Origin: Streptomyces xanthophaeus
GTDB lineage: Bacteria; Actinomycetota; Actinomycetes; Streptomycetales; Streptomycetaceae
Direction: 5' to 3'
DNA: 64,000 bases
NCBI RefSeq assembly: GCF_000725805.1
Contig: NZ_KL647133.1
Location: forward strand, 186,001-250,000
Shown piece by piece: positions 26,012-34,663 of the stretch. Each line of letters starts with the position of its first letter. The stretch's first letter is position 1. The position numbers were made by a program, and so were the translations under genes. The notes below the pieces were generated by a model. That model was not told the DNA's origin. It searched no databases and worked only from the letters and a program-made list of their open reading frames with translations.

Positions 26012-26865
26012 CCGGCCCCAGCATCCCCGGCCCCTCCGGACCGGTCCGGCCGGGTCCCGGCCTGCCCGCCCCCGCCGCGCCCGCCCCCGGCGTCCCGCCG
26101 CTCACCGTCAGCGACGTCACCGTCCGCTTCGCCGGGCTGACCGCGCTCGACGGGGTCTCCTTCACCGTGGAGCCGGGCAGCGTGCACGCCGTCATCGGGC
26201 CCAACGGCGCGGGCAAGTCCACCTGCTTCAACGTGCTCTCCGGCGTCTACCGGGCCGCGTCCGGCAGCGTCCGCTTCGGCGACGCCGAACTCACCGGACT
26301 CGCCCCGCACGCCGTGGCGGCCCTCGGCATCGCCCGTACCTTCCAGAACCTCGCCCTGCCCCCGCACACCACGGTCGCCGACAGCCTGCTGCTCGGCCGC
26401 CACCGGCTGATGCGGTCCGGCTTCCTGGCCACCGGGCTGCGGCTGCCCGCCGCCACCCGCGAGGACCGCCGCCACCGGGAACGGGTCCGCGAGATCGCCG
26501 CCTTCGTCGGTCTGGAAGCCGACCTGGCCGCCCCCGCGGGCTCCCTCCCGTACGGCAAGCAGAAGCTCGTCGAGCTGGCCCGGGCCCTGTGCATGGAGCC
26601 CCGGCTGCTGCTCCTGGACGAACCGGTCGCCGGGATGACCGCCGACGAACGCAGGCGCACCGCCGCCGTCGTCGCGGGCGTCCGGGACGGCCTCGGCATA
26701 TCGATCGTGCTGGTCGAACACGACATGGGGGTGGTGATGCGGCTCGCGGACGCGGTGACCGTACTCGACTTCGGCAGACGGATCGGCGGCGGAACCCCCG
26801 CCCAGGTGCAGAACGACCCCGCGGTCGTGCGCGCCTATCTGGGCGAGGAGGAACCGGCCGCGTGA
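26008..26865 (+). CDS. ABC transporter ATP-binding protein, LivG type
   Basis: A 285-residue ATPase. After a proline/glycine-rich N-terminal leader of about 30 residues (unusual for the family), Walker A is GPNGAGKST, followed by GIARTFQNLALPPHTTVADSLLLGRH (Q-loop), a divergent signature (LPYGKQKLVELARALCMEP, with LPYGKQ in place of LSGGQ, normal for LivG), Walker B LLLLDEPVAGM and VLVEHDMGVV with the switch histidine. ATG overlaps the upstream stop as ATGA. Confidence 0.9.
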   Translation: MTGPSIPGPSGPVRPGPGLPAPAAPAPGVPPLTVSDVTVRFAGLTALDGVSFTVEPGSVHAVIGPNGAGKSTCFNVLSGVYRAASGSVRFGDAELTGLAPHAVAALGIARTFQNLALPPHTTVADSLLLGRHRLMRSGFLATGLRLPAATREDRRHRERVREIAAFVGLEADLAAPAGSLPYGKQKLVELARALCMEPRLLLLDEPVAGMTADERRRTAAVVAGVRDGLGISIVLVEHDMGVVMRLADAVTVLDFGRRIGGGTPAQVQNDPAVVRAYLGEEEPAA

Positions 26866-27752
26866 CCACCTTCCTGGAACTGCTGCTCGGCGGGCTCTCC
26901 ATGGGCTCCGTCTACGCCCTGATCGCCCTCGGCTTCGTGGTCATCTTCAAGGCCACCGAGGTCGTCAACTTCGCGCACGCCTCCCTCCTGCTCGCCGGCG
27001 GGTACGTCACCGCCGTCCTCCACGACGACATCGGCTTCTGGCCCGCCCTGGCCGTCGGCATCGGCGCGGCCGCCGCCGTCGGTGCGGGCGTCGAGTTCCT
27101 GGTGATGCGCCGCTACCGGGGCCAGGACCACAGCGTCCTCGCCATCGTCACCATCGGCGTCGACATCCTGCTCACCACCGACCTCACCCGCCGCATCGGT
27201 ACGGACGTCCTCGCACTCGGCGACCCGTGGGGCGACGCGGTGGTCCACCTGGGCCCGGTCACCCTCCCGCAGACCCGCATCGCCGCCTTCGCCGCAGCGG
27301 CCCTGATGATCAGCGCGTTCCTCCTGGTCTTCCGCTTCACGGCCTGGGGCGTGGCCATGCGCGCCGCCGCCGAGAAGCCCGAGACCGCCGCGCTGATGGG
27401 CGTCCGGCTCGGCCGGGTCTCCCTGGCCGCCTGGGCGGTCGCCGGAGCCCTGGCCGCCGTGGCCGCCCTCTTCCTCACCGTCTTCCCCACCCCAGGCCTG
27501 GAACGGGCCACGTCCCTGGCCGCCCTCAAGGCCTTTCCCGCGGCCATCCTCGGCGGCCTGGACTCCACCACCGGCGCCCTGGCGGGCGGCCTGATCGTGG
27601 GCGTCACCGAGGCCCTGGCCACCGGCTACCAGAGCCAGCTCGCCTTCCTCGGCCGCGGCATCGGCGACCTCGCCCCCTACCTGGTCATGGTCGTGGTGCT
27701 GCTGCTGCGTCCGGCGGGCCTCTTCGGCACCAAGGAGCTCGCCCGTGTCTGA
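26862..27752 (+). CDS. Branched-chain-type ABC permease, LivH type
   Basis: A 296-residue permease with about eight membrane helices. The start TTFLELLLGGLSMGSVYALIALGFVVIFKATEVVNFAHASLLL is the standard LivH opening; GVAMRAAAEKPETAALMGV is the loop that contacts the ATPases, and FPAAILGGLDSTTGALAGGLIVG is the late glycine-rich helix. The GTG start overlaps the livG-type stop as GTGA. Substrates of this class include branched-chain amino acids, urea, amides and aromatic acids. Confidence 0.9.
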   Translation: MTTFLELLLGGLSMGSVYALIALGFVVIFKATEVVNFAHASLLLAGGYVTAVLHDDIGFWPALAVGIGAAAAVGAGVEFLVMRRYRGQDHSVLAIVTIGVDILLTTDLTRRIGTDVLALGDPWGDAVVHLGPVTLPQTRIAAFAAAALMISAFLLVFRFTAWGVAMRAAAEKPETAALMGVRLGRVSLAAWAVAGALAAVAALFLTVFPTPGLERATSLAALKAFPAAILGGLDSTTGALAGGLIVGVTEALATGYQSQLAFLGRGIGDLAPYLVMVVVLLLRPAGLFGTKELARV

Positions 27753-28908
27753 CGTGATCCCCGGGGCCGCGGCCGCCCCGACCGAGGCCGCCCCGGCGCT
27801 CCCGGGCACGGGCACAGGAACGGGCGGCGCGGGCCGCGGGCCGCGCCCCGGCCGGGTCCGGTACGCCCTCTGGGCCGCGGGCGGCGCCCTCCTGCTCGCC
27901 CTGCCCTTCTACCTCGACCGGTTCTGGCTCCAGGCCGGGCTCTTCGCCATCGCCGCCGGGATCGGGGCGATCGGGCTCAACCTGCTCACCGGCGCCACCG
28001 GACAGCTGTCCATGGGGCACGCCTTCTTCCTCGCCGTCGGCGCGTACGGGTACTGCGCGCTGGCCGGGGACGGCGGCCGCTCCGGCGGCCACGAGCTGGT
28101 CGGGCTGGGCCTGCCCAGCTGGCTCGCGGCCCTCCTCGCCGTCGCCCTCGCGGGAGCCGCCGGGGGACTGTTCAGCCCCATCGCCGGCCGACTGCGCGGC
28201 GCCTACCTCGGCATCGCCACCCTCGCGCTGATCTTCATCGGCCAGCACGTCCTGTTCAACGCCACCTCCCTCACCGGCGGCTTCAACGGCCGGGCCGTCG
28301 AACCCCTGTCCCTCCTCGGGATCACCTTCGACGACACCGAGACGGTCGTCGCAGCCGTCCCCTTCCAGTCCGCCGAGAAGCTCTGGTACGTGGCCCTCGG
28401 CGCACTCCTGGGCTGCGCCCTCTTCGCCCGCGGTGTCCTGCGCGGGCGCCCCGGACGCGCCCTGAACGCCATCCGCGACCACAACATCGCCGCCGGGGTG
28501 ATGGGCGTTCCCGTGGCCCGCTACCGGGCCGCCGTCTTCGTCCTGTCGTCCATGTACGCGGGTCTGGCGGGGGTCCTGCTGGCCCTGGTCTTCCAGCGGA
28601 CCGTGCCCGACTACTTCGGCATGGTCCTCGCCCTGGAGTACCTCGCCATGATCGTGATCGGCGGTCTCGGCACGGTCGCGGGCGCCGTCATCGGCGCCGC
28701 CTTCGTCTCCCTGCTGCCCCAGCTGCTCACCCGCTACAGCGACGCCCTCCCGCTCGTCTCCGCCCCCGGCACGGGCGGGGTCTCCCCGGGCGAGGCGTCC
28801 CGCTACCTGTACGGCGCGGCCGTCGTCGCGGTCGTCCTGTTCCTGCCCGGCGGGCTCGCCCGCATCCGTCCCTCCAAGCCCGCACGAACCCCGAAGGAGA
28901 CAGCGTGA
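27745..28908 (+). CDS. Branched-chain-type ABC permease, LivM type
   Basis: A 387-residue permease. A glycine/alanine/proline-rich N-terminal leader precedes about nine helices. IGAIGLNLLTGATGQLSMGHAFFLAVGAYGYCAL is the LivM hallmark, and RALNAIRDHNIAAGVMGVPVARYRAAVFVLSSMYAGLAG is the ATPase-contact loop; GGLGTVAGAVIGAAFV closes the core. It overlaps the upstream permease gene by 8 bp and forms a heterodimeric channel with it. Confidence 0.9.
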   Translation: MSDVIPGAAAAPTEAAPALPGTGTGTGGAGRGPRPGRVRYALWAAGGALLLALPFYLDRFWLQAGLFAIAAGIGAIGLNLLTGATGQLSMGHAFFLAVGAYGYCALAGDGGRSGGHELVGLGLPSWLAALLAVALAGAAGGLFSPIAGRLRGAYLGIATLALIFIGQHVLFNATSLTGGFNGRAVEPLSLLGITFDDTETVVAAVPFQSAEKLWYVALGALLGCALFARGVLRGRPGRALNAIRDHNIAAGVMGVPVARYRAAVFVLSSMYAGLAGVLLALVFQRTVPDYFGMVLALEYLAMIVIGGLGTVAGAVIGAAFVSLLPQLLTRYSDALPLVSAPGTGGVSPGEASRYLYGAAVVAVVLFLPGGLARIRPSKPARTPKETA

Positions 28909-30185
28909 AGAGATCCCGCCCCGGCAAGGGAGCACGACTCGGTACGGCGGCCGCCTTGGCCGCGCTCGTCCTCACCGGCGCCGCCGGGTGCAGTTCCAAG
29001 GCGGGCGGCGGCAGCGAGGACAAGCAGTCCGAGGGGGGTGTCAAGACCGGCCCGGGGGTCACCGCGACCACCGTGCAGCTCGGCGCCCTGACCGACATGA
29101 CCGGCGTCTACGCCTCGCTCGGCAAGAGCGTCACCCAGGCCCAGCAGCTCTGGGTCAAGCAGGCCAACGCCGCGGGAGGCGTCTGCGGGCGCCAGTACGA
29201 GCTGACGGTCCGCGACCACGGCTACGACCCGCAGAAGGCGCTGGCGGCCTACACCGAGCTGGAGCCCAAGGTCCTCGGCTTCGCGCAGTTCATCGGCTCC
29301 CCGTTCGTCGCCGCGGTCAAGGATCGCATCGACGGCCAGGACAAGGGCCTGGTCGTCCCGCAGGCCTGGTCCGCCTCCCTGCTGGGCAGCCCGTCCATCC
29401 GGACGATCGGGGCCACCTACGACATCGAGACGGTCAACGCCATCGGCTACCTCCTCGACGAGAAGCGCATCGCCTCTGGGGACAAGATCGGCCACGTGTA
29501 CTTCGAGGGTGACTACGGCGAGAACGCCCTCGCCGGGGCCAAGCACGCGGCGAAGGAGGCCGGGCTCACGGTCGTGGAGCAGAAGATCAAGCCCACCGAC
29601 AACGACATGTCCGCGCAGGTGGCCGCGCTCAAGCAGGCGGGGGTCAAGGCCGTCGTGATCAGTGCCGGACCGCGCCAGGCCGCCTCGCTGGTCGGCGTGG
29701 CCGCCGCGGGCGGCTGGAACGTCCCGGTGGTCGGCAACAACTCCGCGTACGCGCCCCAGCTGCTCGCCACCCCGGCGGGCGCGGCGCTCCAGAAGGACTA
29801 CTACGTGGCCGCGTCCACCCTCCCGATCGGCTCCACGGCCGCGGCTCCGGCGGCCCTCGCCGCGGCCTACAAGGCGGAGTACCCGGGCGCGGACCTCGAC
29901 AACGGCGTGGTGGCCGGGTACACGGCCGCCTCGGTCTACGGGGAGGCCCTGAAGAAGGCCTGCGCCGACAAGGACCTCACCCGTGCGGGCGTCGGCAAGG
30001 CCCTGCTGAGCCTGAAGGCGTACGACAGCGGCTTCGGGATCACGCACGACTTCTCCGACCCGAAGGCCCCCTCCACCCGGCAGAGCGTGATCATGAAGCC
30101 GGACGCGAAGACCCCGGGCGGCCTGACGGTGGTCAAGGAGGCCGCGGTCGCCGAGGCGGCGAAGAGCTTCACTCCGGCCGGCTGA
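28905..30185 (+). CDS. ABC transporter substrate-binding lipoprotein
   Basis: A 426-residue periplasmic-binding-fold protein (type I, LivJ-like). The lipoprotein signal peptide ends in the lipobox LTGAAGC, so Cys28 or thereabouts is lipidated on the outer face of the membrane. The mature part begins VTATTVQLGALTDMTGVYASLGKSV and continues with QANAAGGVCGRQYELTVRDHGYDPQKA, typical of this family. It captures the substrate for the four upstream import genes. The ligand cannot be assigned. GTG start overlaps the preceding stop. Confidence 0.9.
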   Translation: MKRSRPGKGARLGTAAALAALVLTGAAGCSSKAGGGSEDKQSEGGVKTGPGVTATTVQLGALTDMTGVYASLGKSVTQAQQLWVKQANAAGGVCGRQYELTVRDHGYDPQKALAAYTELEPKVLGFAQFIGSPFVAAVKDRIDGQDKGLVVPQAWSASLLGSPSIRTIGATYDIETVNAIGYLLDEKRIASGDKIGHVYFEGDYGENALAGAKHAAKEAGLTVVEQKIKPTDNDMSAQVAALKQAGVKAVVISAGPRQAASLVGVAAAGGWNVPVVGNNSAYAPQLLATPAGAALQKDYYVAASTLPIGSTAAAPAALAAAYKAEYPGADLDNGVVAGYTAASVYGEALKKACADKDLTRAGVGKALLSLKAYDSGFGITHDFSDPKAPSTRQSVIMKPDAKTPGGLTVVKEAAVAEAAKSFTPAG

Positions 30186-30219
30186 GGCGTCCCCCGCCCG
30201 GACGGCGGGCGGGAACGAC

Positions 30220-30258
30220 AAAGGGCCCCCGGATGCCATCGGCATCCGGGGGCCCTTT
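30220..30258. terminator. Strong bidirectional terminator, 18-bp perfect hairpin
   Basis: Perfect 18-bp inverted repeat (30220-30237 with 30241-30258, arms AAAGGGCCCCCGG... ) and a 3-nt loop, with A-tract on one side and T-tract on the other. It separates convergent operons ending at 30185 and 30268 and can serve both. Confidence 0.92.
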
Positions 30259-30267
30259 CGCGTACGT

Positions 30268-31134
30268 CTAGCGCAGCGAGGCGCGGGCCTCGCGGCGGTT
30301 GTGCCGGAAGGTGTTCGCCCGGCGGGTCGTCGCGAAGAGCGGGATGGTGGCCGCCAGCGCGATCTGGAGGGCACAGCCCGTCTGGAGCAGGGCCGCACCG
30401 CCCGGCGCGTCGAACGCCCACGCGGCCAGCAGACCCATCGCACCGACGATCCAGCTGAGCATCGCCACCGCGAGGACACCCCGCGGCTTGGGGTACTCAA
30501 CCCGGCTCACCATCAGCCAGGCCACCCCGATGATCGCCAGCAGCGTCGGGACGAACGGCAGCTCCAGCAGCACGATCGAGACGACCGTCAGCGCGCCGAA
30601 GGGGCTCGGCATGCCCTGGAACATGCCGTCCTTCATCGTCACGCAGCTGAATCTGGCGAGTCTGAGCACCACGGCGAGCAGCACCACGATCGCGGCCAGC
30701 GCCGACATCTTCTGGTGCGCGTCGTCGGCGACCATGCCGTAGACGAGCACGAAGTACGCGGGAGCCAGGCCGAAGCTGATCAGGTCGGACAGGTTGTCCA
30801 GCTCGGCGCCCATCGGCGAGCTGCGCAGCTTGCGGGCCACGATGCCGTCGAAGAGGTCGAAGACCGCCGCGAGGAGCATCAGTATCACCGCGGTCGCCGC
30901 GCTGTGCCGGGCCATGCCCGACTCGCCGCTGCCGGTGAGGTGCGGGATGAGGATTCCGGTGGTGGTGAAGTACACCGCCATGAATCCGCAGGTCGCGTTA
31001 CCGAGCGTGAGGGTGTCCGCTATCGACAGCCGCAGCGAGAGCGGCATGTCGTCCTCGGCGGACTCCTCCTCGACGGACTCGGGCACCCAGCCCTGCGACG
31101 GAGTCGAAGGAGTTTCGGGGTCAGTCACGGTCAA
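30268..31134 (-). CDS. pssA: CDP-diacylglycerol--serine O-phosphatidyltransferase
   Basis: A 288-residue membrane enzyme making phosphatidylserine from CDP-diacylglycerol and serine. The CDP-alcohol phosphatidyltransferase motif is complete: Asp96-Gly97, Ala100-Arg101, Gly109, Asp113 and Asp117 in FDGIVARKLRSSPMGAELDNLSD. About seven hydrophobic helices follow an acidic N-terminal tail of 30 residues. The reading starts at TTG 31134 (or GTG 31128), overlapping psd by 8-14 bp. With psd it forms the two-step pathway to phosphatidylethanolamine. Confidence 0.92.
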   Translation of the reverse strand: MTVTDPETPSTPSQGWVPESVEEESAEDDMPLSLRLSIADTLTLGNATCGFMAVYFTTTGILIPHLTGSGESGMARHSAATAVILMLLAAVFDLFDGIVARKLRSSPMGAELDNLSDLISFGLAPAYFVLVYGMVADDAHQKMSALAAIVVLLAVVLRLARFSCVTMKDGMFQGMPSPFGALTVVSIVLLELPFVPTLLAIIGVAWLMVSRVEYPKPRGVLAVAMLSWIVGAMGLLAAWAFDAPGGAALLQTGCALQIALAATIPLFATTRRANTFRHNRREARASLR

Positions 31135-31777
31135 TTCGGGTCACCCCCGCGGTGGTGGCCTGACCGACCTCGACCGCGACCTCGACGCCCTCGGGGAGGT
31201 AGATGTCGACGCGGGAGCCGAAGCGGATCAGACCGATGCGTTCGCCCTGCTCCACCTTGGTGCCGGCCGGCAGGTACGGGACGATGCGGCGTGCGACGGC
31301 GCCGGCGATCTGCACCATCTCGATGTCGCCGAGCTCGGTGTCGAAGTGCCAGACGACGCGCTCGTTGTTCTCGCTCTCCTTGTTGAACGCCGGGACGAAC
31401 CCGCCGGGAACGTGTTCCACGGACGTCACCGTGCCCGCGAGGGGCGCGCGGTTGACGTGGACGTTCAGAGGGCTCATGAAGATCGCGACCCGGGTCCGCC
31501 CGTCCTTCCACGGCATGATGCTCTGCACCACACCGTCGGCGGGCGAGATGACACGGCCCTGAGCGATCTCACGCTCGGGGTCGCGGAAGAACCACAGCAT
31601 GCCCGCCGCGAGCGCGGTGGCGGGCACGGCCGCCGCGGCCCAGCGCCCGGACTTGCGCGCCCGGGTGAGGCTGAGCGCCGCGGTGGCGACGGTCGGCAGA
31701 AGCCACGGCGATGCTCCGCGTGCGAGACGTCCGTTCAGGAAGCCGACGCGAGGTGCAGAGGTTTGGCTGTGGGGCAT
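31121..31777 (-). CDS. psd: Phosphatidylserine decarboxylase proenzyme
   Basis: A 218-residue proenzyme of the short (archaeal-like) type. The self-cleavage site is Gly187-Ser188 in LIRFGSRVDIYLP, where the serine becomes the pyruvoyl group. VISPADGVVQS, MSPLNVHVNRAPLAGTV and NNERVVWHFDTELGDIEMVQIAG are conserved blocks; two hydrophobic segments near residues 27-40 and 46-63 anchor it. The ATG at 31777 has GAAGG 6 nt upstream; the open frame starts slightly earlier. It produces phosphatidylethanolamine and is translationally coupled to pssA. Confidence 0.93.
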   Translation of the reverse strand: MPHSQTSAPRVGFLNGRLARGASPWLLPTVATAALSLTRARKSGRWAAAAVPATALAAGMLWFFRDPEREIAQGRVISPADGVVQSIMPWKDGRTRVAIFMSPLNVHVNRAPLAGTVTSVEHVPGGFVPAFNKESENNERVVWHFDTELGDIEMVQIAGAVARRIVPYLPAGTKVEQGERIGLIRFGSRVDIYLPEGVEVAVEVGQATTAGVTRIDRD

Positions 31778-31852
31778 GGATGACCTTCGTAGCGGGTGAT
31801 TGCCGCGCCGCAAACGGGGGGACGGGACGGCGGCTTTACTGGAATGCTATCG

Positions 31853-31864
31853 GTTGCACGCAAC
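31853..31864. promoter_or_regulatory. Palindrome in psd-pssA promoter region
   Basis: GTTGC AC GCAAC, 76 bp upstream of psd. A TTGCCC-N19-TAGCAT promoter-like pair on the minus strand overlaps it. Candidate operator only. Confidence 0.35.
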
Positions 31865-31963
31865 AACTGGGCAAGCCAGAAGCCGAGTCGATGGCCGTCG
31901 GCCAGTGACTGCCTGTGACCCGTTTGCGACGAACCCATGGATGATTCACCACAAAAGGTACTT

Positions 31964-33169
31964 TCAGCCCTGGAGGCGGTACTCCTCGAGCAGACGTCGC
32001 CCGATGATCATTTTCTGGATCTCGGCGGTACCTTCACCGATCAGCAGCATCGGGGCCTCCCGGTAGAGGCGCTCGATCTCGTACTCCTTCGAGAATCCGT
32101 ATCCACCGTGGATGCGGAAGGCGTCCTCCACGACCTCCTTGCAGTACTCGGAGGCGAGGTACTTCGCCATCCCTGCTTCGAGGTCGTTTCGTTCCCCGGA
32201 GTCCTTTTTGCGTGCTGCATTGACCATCATCGCATGGGCGGCTTCGACCTTGGTAGCCATCTCGGCCAGCTTGAACTGAATGGCCTGGTGTTCGGCGATC
32301 GGCTTTCCGAAAGTGTGACGTTGCTGGGCATAAGAGACGCCCAGTTCGAAAGCACGCTGAGCGACGCCGCAGCCACGCGCCGCCACGTTGACGCGGCCGA
32401 CCTCGACCCCGTCCATCATTTGGTAAAACCCGCGTCCGGTCGTGCCGCCGAGGACCCGATTGGCCGGAATGCGCAGTCCGTCCATGATGAGCTCGGTCGT
32501 GTCGACGCCCTTGTAGCCCATCTTGTCGATCTTGCCGGGGATGGTCAGACCCGGACGGACCTCACCGAAGCCCGGCTCCTTCTCCACGAGGAAGGTGGTC
32601 ATCGACTTGTGGGGCGCCGTGCCCTCGGGGTGTCCTTCGTCACTTCGCACGAGGACCGCCACGAGGGTGGAGCTGCCGCCGTTCGTCAGCCACATCTTCT
32701 GGCCGTTCAGGACGTACTCGTCGCCGTCCTTCACCGCCTTGGAGGAGATGGCCGACACGTCCGAGCCCAGGGCCGGCTCGGACATCGAGAACGCGCCGCG
32801 CACCTCGCCCAGCGCCATGCGCGGCAGGAAGTGGTCCTTCTGCTCCTGCGTGCCGTGCTGCTTGAGCATGTACGCCACGATGAAGTGCGTGTTGATGATG
32901 CCCGAGACGGACATCCAGCCACGCGCTATCTCCTCGACGCACAGGGCGTAGGTGAGGAGCGACTCACCCAGGCCGCCGTACTCCTCCGGGATCATCAGGC
33001 CGAAGAGGCCGAGCTCCTTGAGGCCGTCGACGATGTCCTGCGGGTACTCGTCGCGGTGCTCCAGCTGGGTCGCGACCGGGATGATCTCCTTGTCGACGAA
33101 CTCGCGGACGGTCTTGAGGATCTCCCGCTGGACGTCCGTGAGCCCGGCGGTCTGGGCGAGTCGGGCCAT
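31964..33169 (-). CDS. Acyl-CoA dehydrogenase, probable methylsuccinyl-CoA dehydrogenase
   Basis: A 401-residue FAD acyl-CoA dehydrogenase. AFSMSEPALGSDVSAI is the FAD/acyl-CoA signature, YVLNGQKMWLTNGG follows, and LIGEGTAEIQKMIIGR holds the catalytic glutamate. Its place as last gene of the ccr-ecm-mcl-maoC operon, 2 bp after maoC, argues for oxidation of (2S)-methylsuccinyl-CoA to mesaconyl-CoA in the ethylmalonyl-CoA pathway. The substrate is inferred from the operon; the family motif alone would also suit short-chain acyl-CoAs. Confidence 0.88.
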   Translation of the reverse strand: MARLAQTAGLTDVQREILKTVREFVDKEIIPVATQLEHRDEYPQDIVDGLKELGLFGLMIPEEYGGLGESLLTYALCVEEIARGWMSVSGIINTHFIVAYMLKQHGTQEQKDHFLPRMALGEVRGAFSMSEPALGSDVSAISSKAVKDGDEYVLNGQKMWLTNGGSSTLVAVLVRSDEGHPEGTAPHKSMTTFLVEKEPGFGEVRPGLTIPGKIDKMGYKGVDTTELIMDGLRIPANRVLGGTTGRGFYQMMDGVEVGRVNVAARGCGVAQRAFELGVSYAQQRHTFGKPIAEHQAIQFKLAEMATKVEAAHAMMVNAARKKDSGERNDLEAGMAKYLASEYCKEVVEDAFRIHGGYGFSKEYEIERLYREAPMLLIGEGTAEIQKMIIGRRLLEEYRLQG

Positions 33170-33171
33170 GG

Positions 33172-33684
33172 CTACTTCCCCTGTTCCTTCAGCGTGGGGC
33201 GGCCGGGCTGCTCGCCGCCGCGCTCCTTGATGTACGTCTCGGTCGGGACCATCACCTTGCGCCGGAAGACGCAGACGAGGGTGCCGTCCTGCTTGTAGCC
33301 CTTGGTCTCCACGTAGACGATGCCGCGGTCGTTCTTCGACTTCGACGGGGTCTTGTCGAGGACCGTGGTCTCGCCGTAGATGGTGTCGCCGTGGAAGGTC
33401 GGCGCCACGTGCCGCAGGGACTCGATCTCCAGGTTGGCGATGGCCTTCCCCGAGACGTCCGGCACGGACATGCCCAGCAGCAGCGAGTAGATGTAGTTGC
33501 CCACGACCACGTTCTTGCCGAAGTCGGTCGTGTTCTCGGCGTAGTTGCTGTCCATGTGGAGCGGGTGGTGGTTCATGGTCAGCAGACAGAAGAGGTGGTC
33601 GTCGTACTCGGTGACCGTCTTCCCGGGCCAGTGCTTGTAGACCGCGCCGACCTCGAACTCTTCGTACGTGCGTCCGAACTGCAT
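33172..33684 (-). CDS. MaoC family hydratase, probable mesaconyl-CoA hydratase
   Basis: A 170-residue single hot-dog domain. Conserved features: GKTVTEYDDHLFCLLTMNHHPLHMDSNYAENT, where Asp and His of the hydratase 2 motif (D-x4-H type) appear, and GVMS-like GNYIYSLLLGMSVPDVSGKAI. It probably hydrates mesaconyl-CoA to beta-methylmalyl-CoA. It lies 4 bp after the lyase gene and 2 bp before the dehydrogenase gene in one operon. Known mesaconyl-CoA hydratases can be longer two-domain proteins, so this is a short form. Confidence 0.85.
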   Translation of the reverse strand: MQFGRTYEEFEVGAVYKHWPGKTVTEYDDHLFCLLTMNHHPLHMDSNYAENTTDFGKNVVVGNYIYSLLLGMSVPDVSGKAIANLEIESLRHVAPTFHGDTIYGETTVLDKTPSKSKNDRGIVYVETKGYKQDGTLVCVFRRKVMVPTETYIKERGGEQPGRPTLKEQGK

Positions 33685-33688
33685 GGTC

Positions 33689-34663
33689 CTAGGCCTCCGG
33701 GATCTCGAACTTGCTGGTGCGCTGCATGCCCGCGGCCCGGCCCTTGCCCGCGATGACCAGGGCCATCTTGCGGCTGGCCTCGTCGATCATCTCGTCGCCG
33801 AGCATCGCCGAGCCCTTCTTGCCGCCGGCCTCCGAGGTGCACCAGTCGTAGGCGTCCAGGATCAGCTCGGAGTGGTCGTAGTCCTCCTGCGAGGGGGAGA
33901 AGACCTCGTTGGCCGCGTCGACCTGGCCCGGGTGCAGCACCCACTTGCCGTCGAAGCCCAGCGCCGCCGCCCGGCCCGCCACCTCGCGGTAGGCGTCCAC
34001 GTCGCGGATCTGGAGGAAGGGGCCGTCGATCGCCTGGAGGTTGTGGGTGCGGGCCGCCATCAGGATCCGCATCAGGATGTAGTGGTAGGCGTCCGCGCCG
34101 TAGCCGGGCGGCTGCATGCCCACGACCAGCGTCTTCATGTTGATGGAGGCCATGAAGTCGGCCGGGCCGAAGATGATCGTCTCCAGCCGCGGCGAGGCGG
34201 CGGCGATCTCGTCGACGTTCACCAGGCCCTTGGCGTTCTCGATCTGCGCCTCGATGCCGATCTTGCCGACCTCGAAGCCCATGGTCTTCTCGATCTGCGT
34301 GAGCAGCAGGTCCAGGGCCACGACCTGCTGGGCGTCCTGGACCTTCGGCAGCATGATGCAGTCGAGGTTCTGGCCGGCGCCCTCGACGACGGTGATGACG
34401 TCGCGGTAGGTCCAGTGCGTGGTCCAGTCGTTCACGCGCACGACCCGGGTCTTGCCCGTCCAGTCGCCGTTGTTCAGCGCGTCCACGATCGTGTGGCGGG
34501 CGCCTTCCTTGGCGAGTGGCGCGCAGGCGTCCTCCAGGTCGAGGAAGACCTGGTCGGCCGGCAGGCCCTGGGCCTTCTCCAGGAAGCGCGGGTTCGAGCC
34601 CGGAACCGCGAGGCAGGAGCGACGCGGGCGCAGCCGGTTCACGGGAGACGTGGGCGTGGTCAT
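33689..34663 (-). CDS. HpcH/HpaI-type CoA ester lyase (malyl-/methylmalyl-CoA lyase)
   Basis: A 324-residue citrate-lyase-beta-like TIM barrel. RRSCLAVPGSNPRFLEKAQGLPADQVFLDLEDACAP is the family start, with LEDA binding Mg; VRVNDWTTHWTYRDV, IGIEAQIENAKGLVNVDEIAAASPRLE and GPADFMASI carry the remaining ligands. It should split beta-methylmalyl-CoA into glyoxylate and propionyl-CoA, and may also act on malyl-CoA. ATG with GGAGG upstream; its start overlaps the mutase stop by 4 bp. Confidence 0.9.
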   Translation of the reverse strand: MTTPTSPVNRLRPRRSCLAVPGSNPRFLEKAQGLPADQVFLDLEDACAPLAKEGARHTIVDALNNGDWTGKTRVVRVNDWTTHWTYRDVITVVEGAGQNLDCIMLPKVQDAQQVVALDLLLTQIEKTMGFEVGKIGIEAQIENAKGLVNVDEIAAASPRLETIIFGPADFMASINMKTLVVGMQPPGYGADAYHYILMRILMAARTHNLQAIDGPFLQIRDVDAYREVAGRAAALGFDGKWVLHPGQVDAANEVFSPSQEDYDHSELILDAYDWCTSEAGGKKGSAMLGDEMIDEASRKMALVIAGKGRAAGMQRTSKFEIPEA

